A DNA stretch of 32,808 nt, taken from NCBI GenBank assembly GCA_018066865.1, contig JAGPVT010000165.1, positions 1 to 32,808 on the forward strand, written 5' to 3'. The DNA is from Marinobacter sp. GTDB lineage: Bacteria > Pseudomonadota > Gammaproteobacteria > Pseudomonadales > Oleiphilaceae. Both the position numbers and the translations under genes were made by a program. Under the pieces are notes generated by a model. That model searched no databases. It had not been told where the DNA came from and was given only the letters and a program-made list of their open reading frames with translations. Shown here piece by piece: positions 16,897-24,916 of the stretch. Within the stretch, counting starts at the first letter, position 1. Every line of letters begins with the position of its first letter.

Positions 16897-17388
16897 ATGC
16901 TGAGATTATTGATAAGCCTGGCGTTTCTACTCGCGTTCACAGCCTCCGTGCAGGCTCAGGTGTTCCGCTGTATTGATGCAGAGAACAACACGGTTTTCTC
17001 CGATTCACCTTGTGGCGAAGATGCCGAAGCCATTCAGCTCAGGGATAATTACATCGGAGGCCGTTTCAATCAGAATCTGCCAGCCCCGAAAGCGGCTGAA
17101 CCAGAGCCTCAAGAAAAGGCTAAAAACACCTCTGACAACGAGTCCAAAGCGGCAACCTGTCGCTTTATCAACTCAACGGATCTGCGCCGACACCTGATTC
17201 GGGAACAGGTTGTAGAAGGCATGACCCGGGAACATGTGCGTCGTGCCTTCGGCAACCCACCGGAAACTTACGGCGGCCCCCAGGAAGTCTGGATTTATCA
17301 GACCCGGTATTACGGTGCACTTTACGAACTGACCTATGTCTACTTCAAAGACGGCTGTGTCGAGCGCGTGGAGTACCGCAAACCCTGA
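16897..17388 (+). CDS. Exported DUF4124 protein with BamE/SmpA-like C-terminus
   Basis: A 163-residue secreted or periplasmic protein. Residues 1-21 are a signal peptide (LRLLISLAFLLAFTASVQAQ). Next comes the DUF4124 signature VFRCIDAENNTVFSDSPCGE, then a charged Pro/Glu/Lys linker. The C-terminal half (LIREQVVEGMTREHVRRAFG, then EVWIYQTRYY and YVYFKDGCVERVEYRK) has the GMT-x-x-x-V-x-x-x-x-G-x-P pattern of BamE/SmpA-like domains. I start at ATG 16897 because GGGGAG (16885-16890) lies six bases upstream and the signal peptide begins there; an earlier in-frame start would lie inside the terminator. Function unknown; outer-membrane or cell-envelope work is inferred. Its last 44 bp overlap the convergent methyltransferase gene. 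Confidence 0.83.
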   Translation: MLRLLISLAFLLAFTASVQAQVFRCIDAENNTVFSDSPCGEDAEAIQLRDNYIGGRFNQNLPAPKAAEPEPQEKAKNTSDNESKAATCRFINSTDLRRHLIREQVVEGMTREHVRRAFGNPPETYGGPQEVWIYQTRYYGALYELTYVYFKDGCVERVEYRKP

Positions 17389-18601
17389 CCGCGTCCAGCA
17401 ACAGATTCCTGGGCGTCAGTGAGCGGGCGCAAAAATGGCCAAGCCGCACCCTGTAACCCTGCTCTTCAAGAAAAACGGCGTAGTCCAGAGCCACCCAAAG
17501 CTCTAACGGCCGGCGAAACACATGCCGGATGAGCTCATAGCGACGAACTTCAGCGTGACGCTGCATGCCGTGGGCAAGCCAGTAATCAAAATCGGTGTTT
17601 TCAGGCAAGCGAAGCTGCTTTTTGTCGGCAGCCCAATGGCAGAAGGCGGAAAACCCCCTTGAAATCAGGCGTGGAGAGCACGAAGGCAGCTGCAGATAGT
17701 GATCAGCGCCCCGAACGGCACGTTGCAAGCCATCAAAGCCCAGGCGCCACTGGTTGAGCGTGCTGGTCTGCTCTCGCACTCTGGCGGGCGCCGTGACAGT
17801 TTCCCGCACAGCAAGACGCAGATCCCTGCTGTGCAGCATCAATCTGTTGTCATAGGCCGTTGCACGCTCTGAGAGCGCCTTATAGATGCCATCCTTGGTC
17901 TTGTGATAACAACAGGGTGAAATACTCAGCCGTGGCAACGCAGTAGCAGCGCCTCGCCTCAGCAATTGCCGGTGAAGATCACCGCAGGCATGCAGGGCCA
18001 AGCCATGAGCGCCGCTTGGCAAGGGCAGGTTCTGCGCCATCACATCCTGGCAGTGGATCTGAACGGCGTCTCCAAGGTGCGTCGCGAGCCGGTTGCCGCT
18101 GATCACCAGCTCCGGGTTCCATTCATAGCCCTCAACGCGCTTCTGGCTCTGGGCAGCAAGCGTTCGCGACAAATGCCCCTTACCGCTACACCAATCAAGG
18201 ATGGGGTGCTGTAGCGGTTCAAGCGCCGCAGCAAAGGCACCCGCCTGCTCCCGCTTACGCCCAGGCATGTCTGGTGCGCGGACTTCTGGGAGCGTCGCTG
18301 CCATGACATCCGCCAGCCCGGGTGACAGCTCAGGCAGACCAATCAATCGATTATACAGGGCCAGTTCCGGAAGGTATCGGGCCGCATGTTTTGCCAGCAC
18401 GCCGGGCGCATCGGCCAGCTCATCACACTCAGCATCGGTGAATTCTGTCACCATGCGCGCCAGCCCTGGACAGGTTTGAACCCACGCTGGTCGTGGTTCT
18501 GTAAACGGTGCGGGCTGCCAGATGGGCTGATGCTGCAGCAACCAGTCGTTGAGCGTTTGCCAGCGCGAGTAATAAGATTCGGCTGGCTGGCGAGCACTCA
18601 C
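17345..18601 (-). CDS. SAM-dependent methyltransferase of the METTL25/RRNAD1-like type
   Basis: A cytoplasmic class I methyltransferase of about 418 residues. The SAM-binding core begins at LDWCSGKGHLSRTLA (motif I, with WCSGKG), followed by VEGYEWNPELV, LALHACGDLHRQLL and SISPCCYHK. These HACGD and SPCCYHK motifs are shared with the METTL25/RRNAD1-like group and related RNA methyltransferase-like proteins; the substrate is unknown. An N-terminal region of roughly 120 residues and a long C-terminal region have no motif I recognise. I chose GTG 18601-18599, which overlaps the dadA stop as GTGA, suggesting coupled translation; a TTG at 18637 would extend it into dadA. The 3' end overlaps the convergent DUF4124 gene by 44 bp. 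Confidence 0.75.
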   Translation of the reverse strand: MSARQPAESYYSRWQTLNDWLLQHQPIWQPAPFTEPRPAWVQTCPGLARMVTEFTDAECDELADAPGVLAKHAARYLPELALYNRLIGLPELSPGLADVMAATLPEVRAPDMPGRKREQAGAFAAALEPLQHPILDWCSGKGHLSRTLAAQSQKRVEGYEWNPELVISGNRLATHLGDAVQIHCQDVMAQNLPLPSGAHGLALHACGDLHRQLLRRGAATALPRLSISPCCYHKTKDGIYKALSERATAYDNRLMLHSRDLRLAVRETVTAPARVREQTSTLNQWRLGFDGLQRAVRGADHYLQLPSCSPRLISRGFSAFCHWAADKKQLRLPENTDFDYWLAHGMQRHAEVRRYELIRHVFRRPLELWVALDYAVFLEEQGYRVRLGHFCARSLTPRNLLLDAVRVCGTPRARHSRL

Positions 18602-19869
18602 TCCTGATAGCGCCCCGGGCGGAAGGCATCCAGGCAAACCGCAGGTTCTTCACCGTCAATCACCTGCGCGATCACATCCGCACTGCCCGCTGAGAAGGTC
18701 CAGCCGAAGGTACCGTGACCAGTATTGAGATAAAGATTGTTGCGCGGCCCGCGCCCGATGATGGCAGGGCCATCCGGCGTCATGGGGCGAAAGCCGGTCC
18801 AGGTTTCCGCGGCACTCAGGTCTGCACAACCCGGGTAGCGGGATTCAACGGATTTCCAGATGGTGGCAATACGCGCTTCGGGAATATCACGGTTGAAATC
18901 GGCCAGCTCCACAAAACCGGTGGAGCGCAAACGATCACCCAGGCGCGTCGACACAACTTTGTAATTGTCGTCGTGGATCGTGGAAACCGGCGCCTTTTCC
19001 GGGTTTTTCAGTGGCACAGTAATGCTGTAGCCCTTGACCGGGTATATCGGCAGTTTAAGGCCCAGAGGTCGAACCAGCTCCGGAGACCAGCAGCCGGCGC
19101 TGATCACAAAGGCGTCAGCAGCAAGGGTTTCCTGCTGGCCGTTTTCGTTGCGCAGTATCACCGATTCGACAGTCTGGCTGTTGGCCTTCAGCCGCTCAAC
19201 CTGAACGCCGTAACGGAACTGAACGCCTTTGTCTTCGCAAGCCTTGGCAAGCTCCCGGGAAAACAGGTGGCAGTCGCCGGTGCCATCGGTGTCGTAACTC
19301 AAGGCGCCATACAACGGGCCGTTGCGGGCCATGCCTGGCTCTGCCTCGTATACCTGTTCAGGAGTCAGCAGCCTGGAGGCGATGCCCATTTCGTTCAATA
19401 GCCGCTGCGTGCCCCGGTAAACTTCCAGCTCGTCAGGCGTGCTGGCAAGTTGCAACAAGCCGCGGTGGCCGCCATCAAACGCAAGACTCAATTCCTCTTC
19501 CAGTTTCAGAAAGCGCTCACGGCTATGAATGCCGAGGCGAAGCATGGCGCGCTTGTTAAAGCCGAACAGGCCAGGCGACCAGGCATAGCGCAGCGTCGAA
19601 AACATGAACTGCACGGCATCCAGCGAAGGCGGCATACGCAGTTTCAGGGGGCCATCCTGTTTGAACAGCCAAGGCAGTGCCTTGAACACCATGCTCGGGT
19701 CTGCCCAGGGGTAAACCACTCCGTATGAACGCTGGGCAGCGTTGCCCTTGCTGGTCTCATTGCCGGCTATGCTGTGACGTTCAAGCACCGTCACCTGGTG
19801 ACCACGACGGCTCAATTCAAAGGCTGTGGTTACACCCACAACGCCACCACCAATAACGACAACGTGCAT
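18598..19869 (-). CDS. dadA: D-amino acid dehydrogenase, DadA
   Basis: A FAD-dependent membrane-associated enzyme that oxidises D-amino acids (chiefly D-alanine) to 2-oxo acids and passes electrons to the quinone pool. The 423-residue protein matches DadA length. It has the FAD-binding GGGVVG (7-12) at the N-terminus with Glu30 in VLERH, the DadA signature GNAAQRSYGVVYPWADP, the substrate-domain segment PVKGYSITVPL, and the C-terminal FAD motif GFRPMTPDGPAIIG with NLYLNTGHGTFGWTFSAGSA. GGAGG lies five bases before ATG 19869. It is followed by the overlapping methyltransferase gene. No alanine racemase (dadX) or Lrp-type regulator is adjacent, unlike in enterics and Pseudomonas. Confidence 0.93.
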   Translation of the reverse strand: MHVVVIGGGVVGVTTAFELSRRGHQVTVLERHSIAGNETSKGNAAQRSYGVVYPWADPSMVFKALPWLFKQDGPLKLRMPPSLDAVQFMFSTLRYAWSPGLFGFNKRAMLRLGIHSRERFLKLEEELSLAFDGGHRGLLQLASTPDELEVYRGTQRLLNEMGIASRLLTPEQVYEAEPGMARNGPLYGALSYDTDGTGDCHLFSRELAKACEDKGVQFRYGVQVERLKANSQTVESVILRNENGQQETLAADAFVISAGCWSPELVRPLGLKLPIYPVKGYSITVPLKNPEKAPVSTIHDDNYKVVSTRLGDRLRSTGFVELADFNRDIPEARIATIWKSVESRYPGCADLSAAETWTGFRPMTPDGPAIIGRGPRNNLYLNTGHGTFGWTFSAGSADVIAQVIDGEEPAVCLDAFRPGRYQE

Positions 19870-20048
19870 CTACACCTCCATCCCGAATTAAACGTGAGCC
19901 GCGACATTCATCAAGGAAACCCCTTACTGACGAATGTAGGCCAATAAACGGACAGCTGGTAAGCTTGTCCTCTCGAGCCTAAGCGTAGCAGCCAAACTAA
20001 AGAGTAGCAGCAGAACTACCCGCCTATATCGGAGCCTAGCACCTGCCC

Positions 20049-20858
20049 ATGAGTAAAAAACGTCGCGAGATTCCCGTATTCGATCACCCGATCATAGAAA
20101 CTCACTGTCACCTGGACTACCTCAAGGAACGGCCCCTGGAGGAAACCCTGAAGCAGACACAGAAGGTGAACATTGAGCGGGTGATTACCATCGCGGTCGC
20201 ACCAGGCAATCTGGCGCAGGTACGTGAACTCAGCACAAAGGCTCCGTGGCTCTACGGAACCCAAGGCATCCACCCGCACGAGGCGGAGAGTTACAGCGAC
20301 ACCGTTGAAGCTGAAATTCGCGCTCACGCCCGGGCCGACAAGATCGTTGCGGTGGGCGAGATCGGGCTGGATTATTACTACGACAACGCAGATCGCGCCA
20401 TTCAACGCGAGGTATTCCGGCGCCAGCTTCAGATTGCCTGTGACAGCGACCGCCCGGTGGTTATCCATAGCCGTGATGCAGACGAGGATACCATCGCCAT
20501 ACTCAAAGAGTTCGAGCAGTCCCTCAATCGCCGTGGCGTGATTCACAGCTTCACGTCGGGCCCGGGGCTTGCAAGATATGCACTGGATCAGGGCTGGAAT
20601 CTCGGCTTTAATGGCATTACCACCTTCAACAAGGCGGAAAACGTGCGGGATATTGTTCGTATGGCTCCCATCAGCCAGATTCTTCTGGAGACAGACGCCC
20701 CGTTTCTCACCCCCGTGCCCTATCGTGGCCGCGAAAATGCGCCTTTCTACTTGCCATTTGTAGCGGAAAAGATTGCCGAGGTGAAAGAACTGCCACTGGA
20801 GGACGTGATTGTCCAAACCTACAACAACAGCCTGAAAACGTTTTTCCCCATGCAATGA
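20049..20858 (+). CDS. TatD-family metal-dependent hydrolase (putative deoxyribonuclease)
   Basis: TatD proteins are TIM-barrel amidohydrolase-fold nucleases, several of which act as 3'-5' exonucleases on DNA or RNA. The 269-residue protein carries the metal ligands in order: HxH at His19/His21 (ETHCHLD), Glu104 in GEIGLDYYY, His140 in VVIHSRDAD, His166 in IHSFTSG and Asp216 in LLETDAPFLTPVP. This is the full active-site set. The N-terminus is about ten residues longer than in typical TatD. The ATG at 20049 has no close ribosome site (GGAG lies about 16 bases upstream). The stop overlaps the next start as ATGA, so it is coupled to the HD-GYP gene, an unusual partner. Which TatD subgroup (TatD, YcfH, YjjV) is unresolved. 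Confidence 0.9.
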   Translation: MSKKRREIPVFDHPIIETHCHLDYLKERPLEETLKQTQKVNIERVITIAVAPGNLAQVRELSTKAPWLYGTQGIHPHEAESYSDTVEAEIRAHARADKIVAVGEIGLDYYYDNADRAIQREVFRRQLQIACDSDRPVVIHSRDADEDTIAILKEFEQSLNRRGVIHSFTSGPGLARYALDQGWNLGFNGITTFNKAENVRDIVRMAPISQILLETDAPFLTPVPYRGRENAPFYLPFVAEKIAEVKELPLEDVIVQTYNNSLKTFFPMQ

Positions 20859-22063
20859 TCAAACGCATCCCCATATCCGCCCTCAAGGTCGGCATGTATA
20901 TCACCGACCTCAACAACGACTGGATTCCCCATAATACCCAGCGCAGGTGCGGTATTATCAAACGCGAGGAAACCCTCGAAAAAATCCGCAAGATGGGCGT
21001 GCAGTTTGTCTATATTGATGCCCGAAAGGGTACGGACACTCAGGATTCAGAAACTGCCGCAGAAGTGGAAGCACGTAACGAAGAGGCTCTGCAAAAAGCC
21101 GGGGAGCAAAAGCCCGGCGTTGTACCAAGGGTTTCTCTTTGTGAGGAAATGACAACAGCGCTGGGGATTCATTCAGAGGCACAGGAACTGGTTGGCAGCT
21201 TTATGAACAGTGCCAAAATTGGCGCCTCCATCGATATAGCGCCAATCCACAAGCTTGCCGACGAACTGCAGAGCTCGGTAGCGCGCAATGCCAATGCGCT
21301 GGGCTGCCTGGGCCGTATTCGCGAAAAAGACAACTACCTGCTCGAGCACTCGGTAAACCTGAGTGTTCTGATGTCCCTGTTCGGGCAGTATCTCGAGCTG
21401 CCTGCCGACGTTATGCACCAAACCGTTGTGGGCGCCCTGCTTCACGACCTTGGCAAAATACTGACCCCCGATGAGGTGTTGCACAAGCCCGGGCGCCTGT
21501 CATCAGAAGAGTTTGAGGTCATGAAACTTCATGCCCGGCATTCCCGCGATATTCTGGCTGCAACCGAAGGCATCGGCGAACTCACGGTGATCACCGCAGC
21601 CCAGCACCACGAGCGCATGGATGGCACCGGCTACCCGGAGGGTCTCAAAGGCGAGGAGATTTCTGTTTACGGTCGCATGGTCGCCATTACCGATGTGTAC
21701 GATGCGATTACCGCCGACCGTGTTTATCACCGGGGCATGACGCCCACCCAGGGCCTCAAGAAGCTTCTGGAATGGAGCGGGAGTCACCTGGACCCGGCAC
21801 TGGTGAAGCAGTTCATCCGTTGTATCGGCTTGTACCCGGTGGGATCACTAATTCTGCTCGACAGCGGGCGACTCGGTGTTGTGATTGAAATCAACGAGGC
21901 GGATCAACGATTGCCGGTTGTACGAGTGATGTACCACACGAAATTCCGGATGCCGATTGCCATAACAACCATCGATCTTTCACAAGCGGGTAATCAGGAT
22001 CGCATTTTGCGTGCCGTCGACCCCGATGAGTATAAAATTGACGTACGAAAGTTCCTTTCCTGA
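20855..22063 (+). CDS. DUF3391 + HD-GYP cyclic-di-GMP phosphodiesterase
   Basis: A predicted hydrolase of the second messenger c-di-GMP (to pGpG or GMP). The 402-residue cytoplasmic protein has an N-terminal DUF3391 domain (1-~60, starting IPISALKVGMYITDL), a linker rich in Glu/Ala, and an HD-GYP domain (about 150-330). Metal-binding residues are present: LLHDLGK (His197, Asp198, Lys201), His226 in LHARHS, HHERMDGTGYP (251-261, including the GYP triplet) and Asp280 in AITDVYDAITADR. All key residues are intact, so activity is expected. A C-terminal segment (YPVGSLILLDSGRLGVV) is typical of this DUF3391 group. It starts inside the tatD stop (ATGA) with no ribosome site of its own. No receiver domain is present, so its input is unclear. 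Confidence 0.92.
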   Translation: MIKRIPISALKVGMYITDLNNDWIPHNTQRRCGIIKREETLEKIRKMGVQFVYIDARKGTDTQDSETAAEVEARNEEALQKAGEQKPGVVPRVSLCEEMTTALGIHSEAQELVGSFMNSAKIGASIDIAPIHKLADELQSSVARNANALGCLGRIREKDNYLLEHSVNLSVLMSLFGQYLELPADVMHQTVVGALLHDLGKILTPDEVLHKPGRLSSEEFEVMKLHARHSRDILAATEGIGELTVITAAQHHERMDGTGYPEGLKGEEISVYGRMVAITDVYDAITADRVYHRGMTPTQGLKKLLEWSGSHLDPALVKQFIRCIGLYPVGSLILLDSGRLGVVIEINEADQRLPVVRVMYHTKFRMPIAITTIDLSQAGNQDRILRAVDPDEYKIDVRKFLS

Positions 22064-22069
22064 GCCTGT

Positions 22070-22981
22070 TCAGCCGAGAGACAGAAAAACACCCATAAAA
22101 ACCGGCGACAGAAAAGACAGCAGAAAGCCTGAAGCAATTGCGACCGGCACACAGCTCAGCCCTCCGTTACTGCGGATCACAGGAAGAGTGAAGTCCATGG
22201 AAGTGGCTCCGCCATAACCGATAGCCATGGCAGGTCGGCTGCCAATAACCAGCGGAATGATGGCCAGCGCAATAATCTCGCGCAGCACATCGTTGAGAAA
22301 TGCCACACCGCCCCAAGCAGGACCAAGGGCTTCCCCAATCACAATTCCGGAGAGCGAGTACCAGCCAAATCCGGAGGCCAGGGCGAGTACGTCGTGCCAA
22401 GGCAGGCCCAGCACAGGAATCAGCAGCACACCCGCCAGCAAAGAGCTGAGCACAAGCACCACCGCAATGCCTAACCCCTGAGTGTTCATCAGCAGTTTGC
22501 GCAGGGAAAGCCCTGCATTACGCAATTGCAGGCCAATCAGAAACAACAGCAGCATCAGAGACCAGGTGGCCAGCTGCTCCGCTTGTGGCAGTTTTGGTAG
22601 CAGAAAATAGCCCGATAACACGCCTGCCAGCACTGCAATCAGAGGCTTAAGCGCGGCCATGAACAGACGCACGTAACCAGCGCCTGCCGAGTCAGTATCC
22701 CTGGGTTCAGGACTCATTGGCTTCCACCGGTGAAGCAACCACAGCCCGGTCATATTGGCCACGAACAGAACCACGACAAGAGCAGTCATCTGGCCCGCCA
22801 TGGTTCCAAGCTGGCTCGTCAACCCCTCCATCTGACCCAGGCCAAAGCCCAGCAGCGCCAGAATGAAATACACCAATGCTTCAACGGAATAGTGAATAGC
22901 CGTCATCAGCCGGCGATTTTTCAGCGACAGGGCAAAGCCCAGAAACAACGGCGCAAGAATCAGCAAGGCACCTGTCAGCAT
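22070..22981 (-). CDS. lysO: L-lysine exporter, LysO family
   Basis: An inner-membrane protein that exports L-lysine (and analogues such as thialysine) in E. coli, formerly YbjE. The 303-residue protein is strongly hydrophobic, with about eight to nine membrane segments, and matches E. coli LysO (299 aa) through LLLFLIGLQLRNAGLSL, ASGFGWYSLSGIVIGEALGP, FLNDVLREIIALAIIP and GGATSMDFTLPVI. The segment linking the two halves (residues about 85-110) is less conserved. The ATG at 22981 overlaps the TGA of the upstream DUF2288 gene by one base; a TTG one codon upstream is also possible. The gene ends six bases from the convergent HD-GYP gene. Substrate inferred from family; no lysine-responsive leader is visible because it is internal to an operon. 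Confidence 0.88.
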   Translation of the reverse strand: MLTGALLILAPLFLGFALSLKNRRLMTAIHYSVEALVYFILALLGFGLGQMEGLTSQLGTMAGQMTALVVVLFVANMTGLWLLHRWKPMSPEPRDTDSAGAGYVRLFMAALKPLIAVLAGVLSGYFLLPKLPQAEQLATWSLMLLLFLIGLQLRNAGLSLRKLLMNTQGLGIAVVLVLSSLLAGVLLIPVLGLPWHDVLALASGFGWYSLSGIVIGEALGPAWGGVAFLNDVLREIIALAIIPLVIGSRPAMAIGYGGATSMDFTLPVIRSNGGLSCVPVAIASGFLLSFLSPVFMGVFLSLG

Positions 22982-23301
22982 CAATGCACCGACGCGTCAG
23001 AACGATCCTGAACCAGCACCCAGGGCGCTATAACCACGGCCCAGAGTTCTGTATTGCGATCGTACCAGGCGCGGGCCAGCTCGGGTGAAACGTCCCCTAC
23101 GTCGCCAGCAGTGAGCCATTGCTCAAAGAGCGCACGGTTATCTGCCACCAAGTCGCAGGCCACATCCAGCAGGTCCAGGTTGGAGCCCACACGCACCACC
23201 TGCCCTCGGGCATAATAGGTTTGAAGCTCGTGCCAGCGTATACGGGAGGTTTCCAGGTTGAGCCTGGCTTTGGTTTCATCGTTATTGCGGGAGGACGACA
23301 T
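22981..23301 (-). CDS. DUF2288 family protein, unknown function
   Basis: A 106-residue small acidic cytoplasmic protein recognised by ETSRIRWHELQTYYARGQVV followed by LDLLDVACDLVADN and a C-terminal ELWAVVIAPWVLVQ, the DUF2288 pattern. It has no signal peptide, membrane segment or catalytic motif that I recognise. AAAGG lies five bases before ATG 23301. It sits 41 bp after the stand-alone receiver gene on the same strand and overlaps lysO by one base, so it may be the fourth gene of a run that begins with the GGDEF protein. Function unknown. Confidence 0.8.
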   Translation of the reverse strand: MSSSRNNDETKARLNLETSRIRWHELQTYYARGQVVRVGSNLDLLDVACDLVADNRALFEQWLTAGDVGDVSPELARAWYDRNTELWAVVIAPWVLVQDRSDASVH

Positions 23302-23342
23302 GACAGCCTTTTCAGATAATGACAGTAAAAACCGGCAAGAGC

Positions 23343-23744
23343 TTAACCGATTGCACAGGCCTCATTCCAGATGTCCTTTATCTGATCAGCCAGTGTGAGC
23401 GGATCAAACGGCTTGGGAATAACACCCGCGGCACCCTGTGCAAGATAACTTTGAACTTCGTCACTCTGCACCTTCGCGGTCATGAACACCGCCGGTGTCG
23501 CGGCATAGTCCGGCAAAAGCCGGATAGCTTTCAGGGTCGCCGGGCCATCCATGCCCGGCATCATGACATCCAGAACAATAAGCTGGGGCTCGCACTGGTC
23601 AATCTGTTCCAGCGCATGCTGCCCCGACTCACAGGCTGTCAGTTCAAACCCGCCAATCGCTTCCAGAGCAAGCTCCGCTACTGTGCGGATATCCGGCTCA
23701 TCCTCAATCATCAGAATCCGCTTAAGGCTTTTGTCTGGCATCAT
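23343..23744 (-). CDS. Stand-alone response regulator receiver protein
   Basis: A 133-residue CheY-like receiver with no output domain. Acidic residues in LMIEDEPD (Glu14, Asp15), phosphoacceptor Asp59 in LIVLDVMMPGMDG, Thr89 in VFMTAKV and Lys111 in VIPKPFDPLTL are all present, so it should be phosphorylated. The ATG at 23744 starts MMPDKSLKRIL; the codon next to it (23741) and an ATG five codons earlier (23759) are alternatives. The start region overlaps the end of the receiver-HDOD gene by about 20 bp, which indicates coupled expression. It may act as a shuttle or sink in a phosphorelay with the neighbouring kinases. Confidence 0.85.
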   Translation of the reverse strand: MMPDKSLKRILMIEDEPDIRTVAELALEAIGGFELTACESGQHALEQIDQCEPQLIVLDVMMPGMDGPATLKAIRLLPDYAATPAVFMTAKVQSDEVQSYLAQGAAGVIPKPFDPLTLADQIKDIWNEACAIG

Positions 23745-24888
23745 CCTGGCCCCGTTCATCGTGTTCAATCCCCAGTCTTCGCAATAATGTGCGGCACTCC
23801 GGGCTTTCGGCATGCTCCGCCGCCATCAACGCAGCCGCTCGCATAACCAGTTTTGATCGGCTGACGTTGCTTCTGCTCAAAACGTACACGGCACCAATTA
23901 ATTCTCTGAGATCCAGCGGCAAACGCCATTGCACCTTGATGCGATTGCCCAGCTTTTCGGCCCAGTAAGTAATGGCAGAGTCGATCTGCTCAAATTCCGG
24001 CGGCTCACCACTCTCGTCATACTGGTTCTGCAACACTTTCAGGGCCGCCAACTCACCGGCCCTACTCAGCAGCCCTGCGGTGTAGTATAACGTGGGGGTT
24101 TCTCCCACCTTTTTTGCCAGCGTGTGCGCTGCCTCAGCAACTCTCAGCGCCTGTTCCTGCTCAAGACGGGCGCGCTCAGCCAGGCGCGGGCCGGTCAGCT
24201 TACCGGCAATATCCAGCGATAATGCAAGCGCCTGGTTCAAGGCCATGGCAACGCCAATCGTGCTGATCGCCTCTCTGGGAGTTTTTACCGACGTGCCGGA
24301 ACGCCGGAATGACGCGCTGTTGGCCACATCCAGCATCTTTGCACTCAGGGCAGGTTCCTGCTTCCATTGTTCTGCAAGTGTGGCGGCGTCCAGTTCGTCG
24401 AGCCTGTCCATGAGGGCCAGTACTTCAGCGGTGTCAATCTGACCTGGCAACTGAATCGCAGAGTTACAGGCGGCCTCCATTTTCTCATTCAGAGTGCTCC
24501 CCCCTTTTTCTTTTCCTTTTACAATCAAAGCCGGCATCAGCTCTGTCAGCCGTTTGTGCACTGCGTCTACCTGGAAAGGCTTGCTTATATAACCGCTAAT
24601 CCCCAGGTGAGCTGCTGACAGGATGGATTCACGGTCAGCGCGACCGCTGATTATGAGAACAGGAATGTCAGCACTGGTTCGTCTGACCTCACGAATCAAA
24701 TCCAGCCCGGAGCCGTCCGGCAAATTCCAGTCGGTAATGACCAAGTCTGCCGGCTGTTGCTGCCAGCTATAGAGCGCAGGCTTCAGCATGTCAAAAAGAC
24801 CGATTTTGGCGCCCGGGCAGGCGCTCGCCACGATGGTCCCAAGCAAATCCCCGATCATCTCATCATCGTCGAGAATCAATACATGCAT
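23722..24888 (-). CDS. Response regulator with HDOD output domain
   Basis: A 388-residue protein. The N-terminal receiver (1-~118) has LILDDDEM, phosphoacceptor Asp53 in LVITDWNLPDGSG, Ser81 in LIISGRAD and Lys103 in YISKPFQVD. The HDOD domain follows (about 150-330), beginning near LPGQIDTAEVLALMDRLDEL and continuing with LSAKMLDVANSASFRRSG and PREAISTIGVAMALNQALAL. HDOD is related to HD phosphohydrolases but lacks their metal-binding residues; HDOD proteins act in signalling, often through protein contacts. I chose ATG 24888 (MHVLILDDDE) with GAGAG seven bases upstream; an open frame extends further into the preceding gene without receiver homology. It lies 28 bp after the GGDEF gene and overlaps the next receiver gene. 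Confidence 0.88.
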   Translation of the reverse strand: MHVLILDDDEMIGDLLGTIVASACPGAKIGLFDMLKPALYSWQQQPADLVITDWNLPDGSGLDLIREVRRTSADIPVLIISGRADRESILSAAHLGISGYISKPFQVDAVHKRLTELMPALIVKGKEKGGSTLNEKMEAACNSAIQLPGQIDTAEVLALMDRLDELDAATLAEQWKQEPALSAKMLDVANSASFRRSGTSVKTPREAISTIGVAMALNQALALSLDIAGKLTGPRLAERARLEQEQALRVAEAAHTLAKKVGETPTLYYTAGLLSRAGELAALKVLQNQYDESGEPPEFEQIDSAITYWAEKLGNRIKVQWRLPLDLRELIGAVYVLSRSNVSRSKLVMRAAALMAAEHAESPECRTLLRRLGIEHDERGQDDARQKP

Positions 24889-24916
24889 CTCGGCACTCTC
24901 GAATCGCAATAAACTC

